Source: Streptomyces sp. 71268 (lineage in GTDB: Bacteria; Actinomycetota; Actinomycetes; Streptomycetales; Streptomycetaceae). From it: a DNA stretch of 64,000 bases. The DNA is taken from positions 3,441,001 through 3,505,000 of the forward strand of contig NZ_CP114200.1 in assembly GCF_029392895.1 (NCBI RefSeq), in the 5' to 3' direction. Numbering within the stretch: the stretch's first letter is position 1; each line of letters opens with the position of its first letter. The position numbers were made by a program, and so were the translations under genes. Below the pieces are notes generated by a model, which worked only from the letters and a program-made list of their open reading frames with translations, made no database searches and had not been told where the DNA came from. Shown piece after piece: positions 1 through 18,594 of the stretch.

Positions 1-134
1 ACACGCTGAGCCTCAGTCGGCTGCTGCCTGGCCAACTGCTCGACGTACTGCCCGATGCTGAGCCCGCGCTCTTTCGCCAGCTCGGCGAGCTGGTCACGCG
101 TGTCCCGTGAAACCTGAATAGTCGTCGTCGCCAT
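1..134 (-). CDS. Partial ribbon-helix-helix type antitoxin-like protein (N-terminal part)
   Basis: The first 44 codons of a gene running off the left edge. It starts at an ATG at 132-134 and reads MATTTIQVSRDTRDQLAELA and onward. A short beta strand with alternating hydrophobic residues (TIQV) followed by a basic amphipathic helix and the turn ERGLS is the usual N-terminus of CopG/Arc-type ribbon-helix-helix DNA-binding proteins, often the antitoxins of type II toxin-antitoxin pairs. The partner toxin would lie beyond the window. The palindromic sequence just upstream fits autoregulation. The family assignment is from pattern only; the C-terminus is not visible. Confidence 0.6.
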   Translation of the reverse strand, partial: MATTTIQVSRDTRDQLAELAKERGLSIGQYVEQLARQQPTEAQR

Positions 135-140
135 ACCGTC

Positions 141-160
141 ACTATAGCCGCGCTATAGCG
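141..160 (-). promoter_or_regulatory. Palindromic promoter/operator of the antitoxin-like gene
   Basis: CTATAG at 142-147 recurs at 153-158, and CTATAG is its own reverse complement, so the site is an inverted repeat about a 5-base centre. It lies 7 bases upstream of the ATG and each half resembles a -10 element. A symmetric site overlapping the promoter is typical of an autoregulated ribbon-helix-helix protein. Binding is inferred. Confidence 0.45.
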
Positions 161-172
161 CCGCGTCCCGGC

Positions 173-754
173 TCAGCTCGGGCCCGACGTCAGGTCGATG
201 TCCAGGGTGAACGGGACCGTCAGCCTGAGCCGCTCGTGGTGGATGCCGGTGAGGGCGTAGACCTGGGTCACCGGGTCCCGCTCGTAAGTGTGCACCACGG
301 GGTGGTCCTCGTCGCCGGCCATCTCGACCAGCCAGAAGTGCGGGATACCGGCGGCGGCGTACTTACGGGGCTTGGTGTCGCGGTCCCTGGCCTCGGAGTC
401 CGGGGAGACCACCTCGACGACGAGCAGCACGTCCGCGGCCTCGAAGCTGGTCTGCCGGCGGCTGCGCACCGCCTCCTCGCGGACGACGAACAGGTCGGGC
501 TCCGGCGCGTTGCGCGGCCCCAGCACCACGGTCATCTCCCGACCGACCAGCAGGTGATCCGGCACGGTCCGACGCAACCCACTCTCCAGCAGGTACAGCG
601 TCGCCATGTGAAAGATCCGCTGCGGGCTCACGAAGACCAAGCTCCCGTCGATCAACTCCGTGTGGGGCGGGAGGTCGGGCAACGTGAAGAGATCGTCCAC
701 CGTGTAGCCGTCCGGCGGCGGCACCGGCCACGGGCTCAGCGATTCGGCAGTCAT
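173..754 (-). CDS. Uma2 family (DUF820) restriction endonuclease-like protein
   Basis: A 193-residue protein with the PD-(D/E)xK fold signature of the Uma2/DUF820 family. In order it shows ELIDGSLVFVSP near residue 35, the acidic EPDLFVV segment near the middle, EVVSPDSEARDRDTKPRKYA containing the metal-binding Glu and the active-site Lys, then IPHFWLVE. Streptomyces carry many copies; their function is largely unknown and nuclease activity is inferred from fold. The start is the ATG at 754 because GGAGG precedes it by 4-5 bases; an ATG at 766 has no such site. It stands alone, between a toxin-antitoxin-like fragment and a divergent secreted protein gene. Confidence 0.85.
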   Translation of the reverse strand: MTAESLSPWPVPPPDGYTVDDLFTLPDLPPHTELIDGSLVFVSPQRIFHMATLYLLESGLRRTVPDHLLVGREMTVVLGPRNAPEPDLFVVREEAVRSRRQTSFEAADVLLVVEVVSPDSEARDRDTKPRKYAAAGIPHFWLVEMAGDEDHPVVHTYERDPVTQVYALTGIHHERLRLTVPFTLDIDLTSGPS

Positions 755-1158
755 GGCCCCTCCCATGGGTGAGATCCTGCACCGCCTTCTCACCGTAGCG
801 CTCCGGCGGGCGCTCGTTGCCGCTCGTACGGGTGAAGAGGGGGGAAGCCACGGGGACCGCGCCCGCACCGCCCTACCGTGGGCCGCCGCCCGCACACTCC
901 CGGCAGGCACCGCGGGGCCGCGCCGGCGGATCACCGGGAGCACCACCCCACCCGGGCCCGGGGACTACCCAACCCCCCACCCCACCACCCCAGTTGACCT
1001 GGCCGAAAGACAACGCAACCGTCCCGCGTTGATCAACTTGTGACCACCGAACTCCCCCATCCCGGGCAACCAACGCGCACGGCGCGCCGTCTGCCCTAGC
1101 GCGAGCGCAGCCCAGGGTCATAGGTGCTGCCCTGGAATGACATCGCGAGGCACAGCAG
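755..1158. other. Intergenic region without a recognised gene
   Basis: This divergent spacer between the Uma2 gene and the secreted deacetylase gene must hold both promoters. I see no convincing coding frame. A perfect decamer palindrome GTTGATCAAC lies near 1028-1037 but is too short to assign a function. A GAGG ribosome-binding site (about 1147-1150) serves the plus-strand gene. Confidence 0.4.
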
Positions 1159-3357
1159 GTGAATAGCACGACCCCGTGGTCGCCGCCGGGACGGCGGCAG
1201 GTGGTGGCGGCGCTGGCGGCCCTCACGGCGGCCGGCGTCGTCGGCGGCCGGGTGCGGCGCTCCAGCGCCGGCCAGGCCGCGCTGCCGGGCGGCTCGGCCG
1301 CGCCCGTACGGTCGGTGGACCCACGTGCCGCCGAGCCGTTCACCACCGTCACCGGCGAGAAGGACGCGCTGCTCCTCCAGGTCCTCGCGCACCCGGACGA
1401 CGACCTGTACTTCATGAACCCGGACGCCCGGCACGTGCTGGAGGCCGGCATCCCGCTGGTGTCCGTGTACGTCACCGCGGGCGAGGCGCTGGGCGTCAAC
1501 AACGCGCCGGGCCGCCCGCTCCCGCCGCCCGACAAGCCCGGCTACGCCTCCGCCCGGCAGCAGGGGCTGCGCCAGGCGTACGCGGAGATGATCGGGATGC
1601 ACCGGTTCACCCGCTGGCAGCGCTCGGTCCTTGAACTGCCCGGCGGGCTGAGCGCGGAGACCAACTTCCTGGCGCAGGGCGGTCGTTCGGTCCGGCTGAT
1701 CTTCCTGAACATCGCCACGCTCTCCGCGGCCGGCGCCCGCACCCCGCACCTGTGGGACACCCCGGGCACCACCATGGAGACCCTGCTGCCCACCGGGTCG
1801 CCGCTGCGCGCCGTCAGCACGTACCGCCACCAGACGCTGGTCGACGTGCTCGCGCACCTGATGGACCAGTTCCGACCCACCCTCGTGCACACCATGGACC
1901 CCGACCCCGACTTCCAGGTGCACGACGCCACCCACCGCCGCGACAGCGACCAGCCGGGCTGTTCCGACCACCGCGACCACACGCCGGTCGCGCTGTTCAC
2001 CTGGAAGGCCATGTTCCAGTGGGCCGCCGACGCCGCGCGCCGCGACGGCCGCGCCCCCCGGTTCACCACCACCGCCTTCCGTGGCTACTACAACCAGCGC
2101 TGGCCGAAGAACCTGCCGCCCCAGGTCGTGGGCGACAAGGCCCGCTTCCTGGCCGCGTACGGCGGCGGGCCCGACTGGGAGTGCGGCAACCCGGCCGGCT
2201 GTGGCGACTACGGCCAGGGCGGCACCCGCCCGCTGCGCAACCGCAAGGGGTGGATACGCAGCACCCACTACCGCCACCCCGGCCCGCGGCTGGCCCCGCT
2301 CACCGAGCCGGACGGGCGGGTCGTCGCGTACGGCGTGCTCGGCACCCAGGCGGTGCGCTGGCGCGAGACCGCGCCCGGCAGCGGGCGCTGGGGCGCCCCG
2401 CACAACCTCGGCGGCGGCCCGCTGGCCCCCGCGCTGTGCGCCGTGGTCGACCGGGCCGGCCGGCAGTTGGTCTTCGCGCTGCGGTTCGCCTCCCTGGAGG
2501 GCCAGGGAGGCGCCAACGTACGGGAGTTGGTGGTCCTGGAACAGCGTCGCGCCGGCGGCCCGTTCTGGCCCTGGCGCGGGCTCGGCACCCCGGACGAGGA
2601 CCCCGAGCGGGGCCGTCGGGTGGGCTGCCCGGTCGCCATCGCGACGCCCGACGGCCGGGTGCACCTGTTCGCCCGTACGGCTGACAAGGGCCTGGCCACC
2701 CGGGTCCGGGACGCGCGCGGGGCCTGGGCCCCCTGGCAGCCGATACCCGACGCGGGCGCGCCCGGCACCGGTACGGCGCCCATCGCCGAGGCCGACGAGA
2801 TCCAGGACGGGCTCAGCGTCACGCTCGACGCCCACGGCCTGGTCCACGTCTTCGCCGCCGGGCGCGGCACGCTGCGCCACTGGGCCCAGGCCGGCGCCGG
2901 CGAGCCGGTCAGCGCCCAGCCGCCGACCGGGCTGCCCGCCCCCGGCGAACAGCCGGCCGCCACCCTCGCCCCCTCCGGCGCCCTGCTGCTCACCTACCGC
3001 ACCCCCGCCGCGACCGAGCCGATCAGCTACGTCTTCGGCGGCGACCAGGCCGACACCCCCGCCACCCGGTTGCGCGGCTTCGGCGGGTACGGGCCGCTGA
3101 GCACGTCGTACGCGCCCGCCGAGGACGGCGCCGGGCCGCAGGCGCTGGCCCTCGGCCGGGGACGCGACGGCGAGGCGGTCATCCAGTACGGCACGGGGCC
3201 CGGCATCCGGCCCCTGCGCTCACCCGCGCGGCTGCGGCCGGTGGGGTTGCCGGCCCTGGTTCCGCCGGGCCCGCGCGCCGCGCCGGCCCGCGTCGTCGGC
3301 CTCTCCCCCGCCGCCACGCCCTGGCTCTGGCAGCCCCGCCCCACCGGGCAGGCGTAA
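1159..3357 (+). CDS. Secreted PIG-L family (LmbE-like) deacetylase with C-terminal lectin-like region
   Basis: A 732-residue exported protein. Residues 1-45 look like a twin-arginine or Sec signal (GRRQVVAALAALTAAGVVGG). The N-terminal catalytic domain, about residues 65-320, has the PIG-L zinc signature HPDDD starting at His78 and the second metal/active-site cluster SDHRDH with His271 and His274. These enzymes hydrolyse N-acetyl groups from amino sugars or related substrates. Residues about 345-730 contain repeated Trp-rich blades (for example WRETAPGSGRWGAPHNLGGG) resembling the PLL/fucose-lectin beta-propeller found behind many actinobacterial PIG-L domains. It probably acts on an extracellular glycan; the substrate is unknown. 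The start is GTG with a GAGG site 8 bases upstream. Confidence 0.85.
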   Translation: MNSTTPWSPPGRRQVVAALAALTAAGVVGGRVRRSSAGQAALPGGSAAPVRSVDPRAAEPFTTVTGEKDALLLQVLAHPDDDLYFMNPDARHVLEAGIPLVSVYVTAGEALGVNNAPGRPLPPPDKPGYASARQQGLRQAYAEMIGMHRFTRWQRSVLELPGGLSAETNFLAQGGRSVRLIFLNIATLSAAGARTPHLWDTPGTTMETLLPTGSPLRAVSTYRHQTLVDVLAHLMDQFRPTLVHTMDPDPDFQVHDATHRRDSDQPGCSDHRDHTPVALFTWKAMFQWAADAARRDGRAPRFTTTAFRGYYNQRWPKNLPPQVVGDKARFLAAYGGGPDWECGNPAGCGDYGQGGTRPLRNRKGWIRSTHYRHPGPRLAPLTEPDGRVVAYGVLGTQAVRWRETAPGSGRWGAPHNLGGGPLAPALCAVVDRAGRQLVFALRFASLEGQGGANVRELVVLEQRRAGGPFWPWRGLGTPDEDPERGRRVGCPVAIATPDGRVHLFARTADKGLATRVRDARGAWAPWQPIPDAGAPGTGTAPIAEADEIQDGLSVTLDAHGLVHVFAAGRGTLRHWAQAGAGEPVSAQPPTGLPAPGEQPAATLAPSGALLLTYRTPAATEPISYVFGGDQADTPATRLRGFGGYGPLSTSYAPAEDGAGPQALALGRGRDGEAVIQYGTGPGIRPLRSPARLRPVGLPALVPPGPRAAPARVVGLSPAATPWLWQPRPTGQA

Positions 3358-3372
3358 CGCCGCCGCGTGCGC

Positions 3373-3420
3373 CACGGCCCGCGACCCACCGCTCCGGATG
3401 GCGGCGGGTCGCGGGCCGTG
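3373..3420 (+). terminator. Hairpin terminator downstream of the PIG-L gene
   Basis: CACGGCCCGCGACCC (3373-3387) pairs perfectly with GGGTCGCGGGCCGTG (3406-3420), a 15-bp GC-rich stem beginning 16 bases after the stop codon. There is no U-run, as is common for Streptomyces terminators. Confidence 0.75.
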
Positions 3421-3434
3421 GCACGTCGTACGCG

Positions 3435-3480
3435 AAAAAGCCCGGGCCCCCCTCGCCGTGAAGCGAGTGGGGCCCGGGCC
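3435..3480 (-). terminator. Rho-independent terminator of tuf / str operon
   Basis: On the minus strand GCCCGGGCCCC pairs with GGGGCCCGGGC (3440-3479) around a loop with its own small stem. It is followed by TTTTT (complement of 3435-3439). It lies about 80 bases downstream of the tuf stop and ends the str operon, facing the terminator of the convergent PIG-L gene. Confidence 0.85.
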
Positions 3481-3560
3481 GATGCCGCGAGAGCGCGACC
3501 TTCCGTTCCTGGGCCGGCCACGCCCGGGGGCGGGGCCGGCTGGGAGACGGAAGCGTCAGA

Positions 3561-4754
<1,194 letters not shown>

Positions 4755-4888
4755 TGGGGTCCTCCTGTGGACTGGTGCTGTACTCCATCCACACCTTGCG
4801 GATGGGTTCAGGTGGTCTTGACCGAACCGACCAGGACCCCGAGGGGATGCCCTTGGCCGTATTCGCTTGGGGGCCGGCGCCCGGGGCC

Positions 4889-4991
4889 CCGCCACAGGAC
4901 GCGTGGTGCGTTCTGTGGCGGAATGCCCCGATGCCTTTGCTCCAGCCTAAAGGCTGAGCAACGGTGTGGGCTCATCCCCGCTGCTGCGGGG
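4889..4991 (-). promoter_or_regulatory. Hairpin-rich fusA-tuf intergenic region
   Basis: Three potential RNA hairpins lie between fusA and tuf. One is CCCCGC/GCGGGG at 4976-4991 just past the fusA stop; one is CAGCC/GGCTG around 4953; the longest pairs CCGCCACAG with CTGTGGCGG at 4889-4921 with a further inner 4-bp helix. They could partially terminate fusA transcripts, protect mRNA ends or modulate tuf expression. A separate promoter for tuf1 in this gap is established for some Streptomyces, but I could not pick convincing -35/-10 boxes here. Confidence 0.5.
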
Positions 4992-5002
4992 ACGGACCCT
5001 CG

Positions 5003-7105
<2,103 letters not shown>

Positions 7106-7144
7106 CTGGCTCAGTCTTCTCTCGGTTCTCGATGGGGGTAGCGA

Positions 7145-7615
7145 CTACCAGCGGTAGTGCGCGAAGGCCTTGTTGGACTCGGCCATCTTGTGGGTGTCCT
7201 CGCGGCGCTTGACCGCGGCGCCCAGACCGTTGCTGGCGTCCAGGAGCTCGTTCATCAGACGCTCGGTCATGGTCTTCTCGCGACGGGCGCGCGAGTAGCC
7301 CACGAGCCAGCGCAGCGCGAGGGTGGAGGCGCGGCCGGGCTTGACCTCGACCGGCACCTGGTAGGTGGCGCCACCGACGCGGCGGGACTTCACCTCAAGG
7401 GTCGGCTTGATGTTCTCCAGAGCGCGCTTGAGCGTGATGACCGGGTCGTTGCCGGTCTTCTCGCGCAGCCCCTCCATGGCGCCGTAGACGATGCGCTCGG
7501 CGGTGGAGCGCTTGCCGTTCAGCAGCACCTTGTTGATGAGGGAGGTGACAAGAGGAGAGCTGTAGACCGGGTCGATGATGACCGGGCGCTTCGGGGCGGG
7601 GCCCTTACGAGGCAT
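7145..7615 (-). CDS. rpsG: 30S ribosomal protein S7
   Basis: S7 nucleates assembly of the head of the small subunit by binding the 3' major domain of 16S rRNA. It is 156 residues, starting [20 protein letters not shown] and ending KAFAHYRW, with the conserved [11 protein letters not shown] segment. It begins 2 bases after the rpsL stop codon, so the two are probably translationally coupled. In other bacteria S7 represses its own operon; no such site was identified here. Confidence 0.97.
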   Translation of the reverse strand: MPRKGPAPKRPVIIDPVYSSPLVTSLINKVLLNGKRSTAERIVYGAMEGLREKTGNDPVITLKRALENIKPTLEVKSRRVGGATYQVPVEVKPGRASTLALRWLVGYSRARREKTMTERLMNELLDASNGLGAAVKRREDTHKMAESNKAFAHYRW

Positions 7616-7617
7616 TC

Positions 7618-7989
7618 TTACTTCTCCTTCTTGGCGCCGTAGCGGCTGCGAGCCTGCTTGCGGTTCTTGACGCCCTGGGTGTCGAGCGAGCCACGAATGA
7701 TCTTGTAGCGAACGCCCGGCAGGTCCTTCACACGACCGCCACGCACGAGCACGATGGAGTGCTCCTGCAGGTTGTGGCCCTCACCCGGAATGTAAGCGGT
7801 GACCTCGATGCCGCTGGTCAGACGCACACGCGCGACCTTACGCAGGGCCGAGTTCGGCTTCTTCGGGGTGGTCGTGAAAACACGCGTGCAGACGCCGCGA
7901 CGCTGGGGGGAACCCTCCAGCGCGGGCGTCTTGTTCTTCTCGACCTTGTCCTGCCGGCCCTTGCGGACCAACTGCTGGATCGTAGGCAC
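7618..7989 (-). CDS. rpsL: 30S ribosomal protein S12
   Basis: S12 is a decoding-centre protein of the small subunit and the target of streptomycin-resistance mutations. The GTG start at 7989, preceded by GGAGA, gives the standard 123 residues ([20 protein letters not shown] to YGAKKEK). The segment [19 protein letters not shown] contains the wild-type streptomycin-sensitive Lys, and [10 protein letters not shown] is conserved. It is the first gene of the str operon, with its promoter about 250 bases upstream. Confidence 0.97.
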   Translation of the reverse strand: MPTIQQLVRKGRQDKVEKNKTPALEGSPQRRGVCTRVFTTTPKKPNSALRKVARVRLTSGIEVTAYIPGEGHNLQEHSIVLVRGGRVKDLPGVRYKIIRGSLDTQGVKNRKQARSRYGAKKEK

Positions 7990-8237
7990 CGTTTCTCCGG
8001 TTTCTGTGTGCCGTCTAGTAAAGCTAACCTGGGGTTTCTCCGACCCACGCGGTCGGGTGTGTCGCGCACTCCAGACCGCTGCGATGAGCGAGAGAGTGCG
8101 GAGTTTGGTGCAGAACACCTCGGTCCCCAAAAAACTGGGGTCACTCCTCCGGGCTCCGTCCGGGGCACCTCACCTCGACGGAAGTCGAGGAAGTGTGCGC
8201 GCACGGGAGCCCAGGGACACGCCAGGCACAAGGTCAG
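7990..8237 (-). other. Long 5' leader of the str operon
   Basis: Transcription from the promoter at 8238-8266 would give about 240 bases of untranslated RNA before rpsL. The leader holds a perfect 7-bp hairpin CCTCGAC-ggaa-GTCGAGG at 8173-8190 and a small CCCC-A-rich-GGGG hairpin near 8127-8142. I saw no convincing coding frame; a regulatory role is possible but unproven. Confidence 0.4.
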
Positions 8238-8266
8238 AGCGTACCTACCGCATGGGCTCCGGTCAA
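8238..8266 (-). promoter_or_regulatory. str operon (rpsL) promoter
   Basis: On the minus strand TTGACC (8261-8266) and TACGCT (8238-8243) are separated by 17 bases, a good match to the main vegetative sigma factor consensus (TTGACN/TANNNT). It is the best candidate for the strong rpsL promoter. Confidence 0.7.
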
Positions 8267-8475
8267 AACAAATGCACACGCGTAGGACACGCCGGGCGGC
8301 TCGCGGCGCTGCCGCTTACCGTAGTGCGCCCGCTCCCGTCGCGGAAGCACGTCTCAGCCGCCGAACACCGACCGCGCCCCCACACCCCCGCGCCCCCCGA
8401 CACCCCCGGCGGCACGCCGGGGGCCGCCGGGCCTGAAGCCGTTCGCCCAGGTCAGGGCCGTGGGCCGGGAGCGGG

Positions 8476-9006
8476 TCAGAGGCTGGCCGCCACCAGGCCG
8501 AGGAAGATGATCATCAGCGCCCCGAGGCTGAGCACCGCGTAGCCGAGCACCAGGCCCGCGATGGCCATGCCGTCGCCCTGCTCCCCCGTGCGACGGATCT
8601 CACCCCGCGCCTTGTGGCCCAGGATCACCGCCGGGATCGCCGTGACGCCGACCATGGTGCCGAGGATGCCGCACACCAGGGCGCCCGTCGCGCTCCCGTT
8701 GGTCCGCGCCGACGCCGGCAGGAAGGTCTGCGGCACCATCGGCGCCACCGGCCGCGGCACGAACTGCGGCTGGGCCAGCGGGCCTTGGGGCAGATCCCCG
8801 ACCAACACCTGGAGTTCGCCGTACGTCTGCGCCTGGTAGGCCCGGGTGATGCGCTCCTCGTACTCGGGCTGTGGGAGCCGCCCCTCGGCGAAGCCGGCCT
8901 TCAGGACGTCCACCGCCCGCTCCCGCTCGGCGTGCGAGACGCGCATCATCGGCGACTGATTCATCGGCTGGGCCGGTTGTCCGCCCTGCCACGGTTGGAA
9001 CGCCAC
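8476..9006 (-). CDS. DUF1707 and DUF4190 domain membrane protein
   Basis: A 176-residue membrane protein of unknown function, typical of Streptomyces. Residues about 20-72 form a DUF1707 domain (MRVSHAERERAVDVLKAGFA then LPQPEYEERI, ending VLVGDLP). After a Pro-rich linker, two hydrophobic helices around GALVCGILGTMVGVTAIPAV and IAGLVLGYAVLSLGALMI form a DUF4190 unit with the conserved GHKARGEIRRTGE loop between them. The start is a GTG at 9006, with GGGGGAGG 7 bases upstream. The gene lies between rpoC and the str operon and is separated from rpoC by a strong hairpin. Confidence 0.85.
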   Translation of the reverse strand: MAFQPWQGGQPAQPMNQSPMMRVSHAERERAVDVLKAGFAEGRLPQPEYEERITRAYQAQTYGELQVLVGDLPQGPLAQPQFVPRPVAPMVPQTFLPASARTNGSATGALVCGILGTMVGVTAIPAVILGHKARGEIRRTGEQGDGMAIAGLVLGYAVLSLGALMIIFLGLVAASL

Positions 9007-9051
9007 CCCTGTACCTCCCCCAGCTAGACAGCTCCCTCTATCATCCACGAC

Positions 9052-9098
9052 GAACCGCGGGGCGGTCATCCCAGTGTGGGATGACCGCCCCGCGGTTC
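9052..9098 (-). terminator. rpoBC terminator: perfect 22-bp stem with triloop
   Basis: GAACCGCGGGGCGGTCATCC and the following CA (9052-9073) pair without mismatch with 9077-9098 around a GTG loop. The hairpin lies about 70 bases downstream of the rpoC stop and also overlaps the upstream region of the DUF1707 gene. There is no U-tract on the minus strand. Confidence 0.85.
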
Positions 9099-9170
9099 TA
9101 CCGATGTTCCGCCACCCGGCGGGCCCGGCCGACCCGAAGGCCGTGGCCGGGCCGTACGCCGTGCGCCGGC

Positions 9171-13085
<3,915 letters not shown>

Positions 13086-13207
13086 TTGTCGTCAATCCCT
13101 CTTTCAGGGTCGTGCCCCTCGCGTCAGCGAGAATTGGGGCTCTTCATCATGGTCTGTACGGGTCCTGGGCGACCGGGACACCCGGGTGGGCGCCCCGGTC
13201 AGGCCCG

Positions 13208-16690
<3,483 letters not shown>

Positions 16691-16851
16691 GAGGGGGTCC
16701 TTCCGAGGGCTCGGACTCACTACGCGCATACCGGTCCCCTACGGAGCACGCAGAAGGAATTCCCTGGTCAGGGCGGTTCGGTCGGCGTACTCACGTGCGG
16801 GCTTGCCCCTGGTGACGGGCAGGGGGCAGCTAAACGGCAGCGCAAAGGGTC

Positions 16852-16880
16852 AGTGTAGCCACTTGGCCCACTGATGTCCA
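16852..16880 (-). promoter_or_regulatory. rpoB promoter
   Basis: On the minus strand TGGACA (16875-16880) and TACACT (16852-16857) are 17 bases apart, near consensus for the vegetative sigma factor. It is placed between the rplL terminator and rpoB. Confidence 0.7.
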
Positions 16881-17194
16881 GAGCGGATATCCGGAGACTG
16901 GCAGTGCCAACCTCTCCCTCCGGGAGGGGTCGCCCCCTCGTTGTCTACCAACGCCGTCTTTCCAACGCCTGCGGCAAGGCTTCCCGCTTCGCGCTCGTTC
17001 CATGCCTGCGCCCGTCGACCGATCTGGGTCCGGTCCGACCTCGCGTCCTGAGAATTGCGCGCCACGTGCCGTTCGTCAAGGGCCACCCGGGCGCCGAGAT
17101 CATCACACGCACACCGGCGGGGGCAACGAAGATCACCATACCCGCAGGCACCGACAGGCGATCGACAAGACACCGTACCCCGTGCCCGAACGCG

Positions 17195-17228
17195 CCAGGG
17201 CGACCACCCGCTTGGGTGATCGCCCTGG
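17195..17228 (-). terminator. rplJL terminator/attenuator hairpin
   Basis: CCAGGGCGA (17195-17203) pairs with TCGCCCTGG (17220-17228) and CACCC with GGGTG inside, with one mismatch and a four-base loop. It starts about 55 bases past the rplL stop and probably reduces transcription into rpoBC. Confidence 0.7.
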
Positions 17229-17281
17229 AAACGACCGAGTCAGCGACTCAGGCCACGCGAGACAGCGCGCGGAGGGAGGTC

Positions 17282-17668
17282 TTACTTGACCTCGACGGAG
17301 GCGCCGGCGCCCTCGAGGGACTCCTTGGCCTTGTCCGCGGCCTCCTTGTTGACCTTCTCCAGAACCGGCTTCGGGGTGCCGTCGACGAGGTCCTTGGCCT
17401 CCTTCAGACCCAGCGAGGTCAGCTCACGCACGACCTTGATGACCTGGATCTTCTTGTCGCCCGCACCGGTGAGGATGACGTCGAACTCGTCCTTCTCCTC
17501 GACCGTCTCGGCGGCGCCGCCACCAGCGGCACCCTGCGCGGCCACGGCGACCGGGGCGGCGGCGGTGACGTCGAACTTCTCCTCGAAGGCCTTCACGAAG
17601 CCGGCGAGCTCGATGAGGGTCATCTCCTCGAACTGGGCAAGCAGGTCTTCCTGGCTGAGCTTCGCCAT
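17282..17668 (-). CDS. rplL: 50S ribosomal protein L7/L12
   Basis: L7/L12 forms the flexible stalk dimers that recruit translation factors. It is 128 residues. The N-terminal dimerisation helix region ([20 protein letters not shown]) is followed by the Ala-rich hinge and the C-terminal factor-binding domain with [20 protein letters not shown]. The start is the ATG at 17668. It follows rplJ in the same transcript. Confidence 0.97.
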   Translation of the reverse strand: MAKLSQEDLLAQFEEMTLIELAGFVKAFEEKFDVTAAAPVAVAAQGAAGGGAAETVEEKDEFDVILTGAGDKKIQVIKVVRELTSLGLKEAKDLVDGTPKPVLEKVNKEAADKAKESLEGAGASVEVK

Positions 17669-17798
17669 GATGGCGGTCCTTCCACTAATTCGGCTGGTGC
17701 CGGATGTACATGTCGGCGGGCGTGTGCCTGACGGCATTGCTCCGTAGACGGGCCCGCTGCGACCGTCGCGCTAGGCGGCGGTCAATGCGTGAGCCGAA

Positions 17799-18329
17799 TT
17801 ACTCGGCACCGCCCTGCTCGGCCTTCTGGGCGCGAAGCGCTTCCGCGGTGCGGACGAACTTCGACGGAAGCGCCTGGAAGAGCGCGGCAGCCTGGGACTG
17901 CTTGCCCTTCATGGCACCCGCCAGCTTGGCGAGCAGAACCTCGCGGGACTCGAGGTCCGCAAGCTTGTTGATCTCGTCGGCGGACAGCGCCTCACCGTCA
18001 AGGACACCGCCCTTGATGACGAGGTGGGGGTTGTCCTTGGCGAAGTCGCGCAGACCCTTCGCCGACTCCACCGGGTCACCGGTGACGAAGGCGATCGCCG
18101 TCGAACCCGTGAACAGGTCGTCGAGCGAGGTGATCCCGGCCTCGTTGGCCGCGATCTTGGTCAGCGTGTTCTTCGCCACGCGGTACTGGGCGTTCTCACC
18201 GAGAGCGCGCCGCAGCTCCTTGAGCTGCGCGACACTCAGGCCGGTGTACGCCGTGACCACTGCGGCGTTGGAGCTGCGGAACTTGTCCGTCAGCTCGGCA
18301 ACCGCGGCAGCCTTGTCGGGCCTCGCCAT
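17799..18329 (-). CDS. rplJ: 50S ribosomal protein L10
   Basis: L10 anchors the L7/L12 stalk to 23S rRNA. It is 176 residues, starting [20 protein letters not shown], with the conserved [20 protein letters not shown] segment and a C-terminal helix for L7/L12 binding. A strong GGAAGGAGG site precedes the ATG. A structured leader with an attenuator-like hairpin lies upstream, consistent with autoregulation by L10(L12) on its own mRNA. Confidence 0.97.
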   Translation of the reverse strand: MARPDKAAAVAELTDKFRSSNAAVVTAYTGLSVAQLKELRRALGENAQYRVAKNTLTKIAANEAGITSLDDLFTGSTAIAFVTGDPVESAKGLRDFAKDNPHLVIKGGVLDGEALSADEINKLADLESREVLLAKLAGAMKGKQSQAAALFQALPSKFVRTAEALRAQKAEQGGAE

Positions 18330-18390
18330 GAGCCTCGGCCTCCTTCCGGGTGATCGGACCGCACTGGCTGAAGGAAGGAGACTGGGCAAA

Positions 18391-18490
18391 ACGAAACGCC
18401 CCGGCGCAGGCGCACGGGGCGTGGCTCAACCGGAAGAACTCCGGGAACTCATCCACAGTCACCTACGCAGGCCGTCCGCAGCTAGCGGAA
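18391..18490 (-). promoter_or_regulatory. L10-type ribosomal leader with attenuator-like hairpin
   Basis: The RNA between the rplJ promoter and start contains ACGCCCCG and CGGGGCGT (about 18394-18421 on the minus strand) forming an 8-bp stem, directly followed by TTTCGTTTTG. That has the form of an intrinsic terminator placed in a leader. The position matches the L10 leader family known in Actinobacteria and Bacillus. Regulation by L10(L12) binding is inferred. Confidence 0.6.
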
Positions 18491-18554
18491 TCCTTCGGTC
18501 ACCGTGCCTCTTGCGGAGACACCGCGACGACCAGCGGTCTTTGGCTTCTGTGGA

Positions 18555-18584
18555 AGAGTACGCGAACGTGTCGCGCGCGGGCAA
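18555..18584 (-). promoter_or_regulatory. rplJ promoter
   Basis: On the minus strand TTGCCC (18579-18584) and TACTCT (18555-18560) are 18 bases apart. It lies just before the end of the upstream lipoprotein gene and would start transcription at the L10 leader. Confidence 0.6.
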
Positions 18585-18594
18585 ATCGGGGCCG

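Larger units (their letters stand above)
16691..17281 (-). other. rplL-rpoB intergenic region
   Basis: This 590-base gap has no supported gene. It holds the rplL terminator hairpin (17195-17228), the rpoB promoter (16852-16880) and about 155 bases of rpoB leader. Long gaps here allow polymerase subunits to be expressed separately from L10/L12. Confidence 0.6.

Noticed and set aside
1028..1037. GTTGATCAAC palindrome as an operator
   Set aside because: Ten bases with no second site and no neighbouring regulator; expected by chance at this length.
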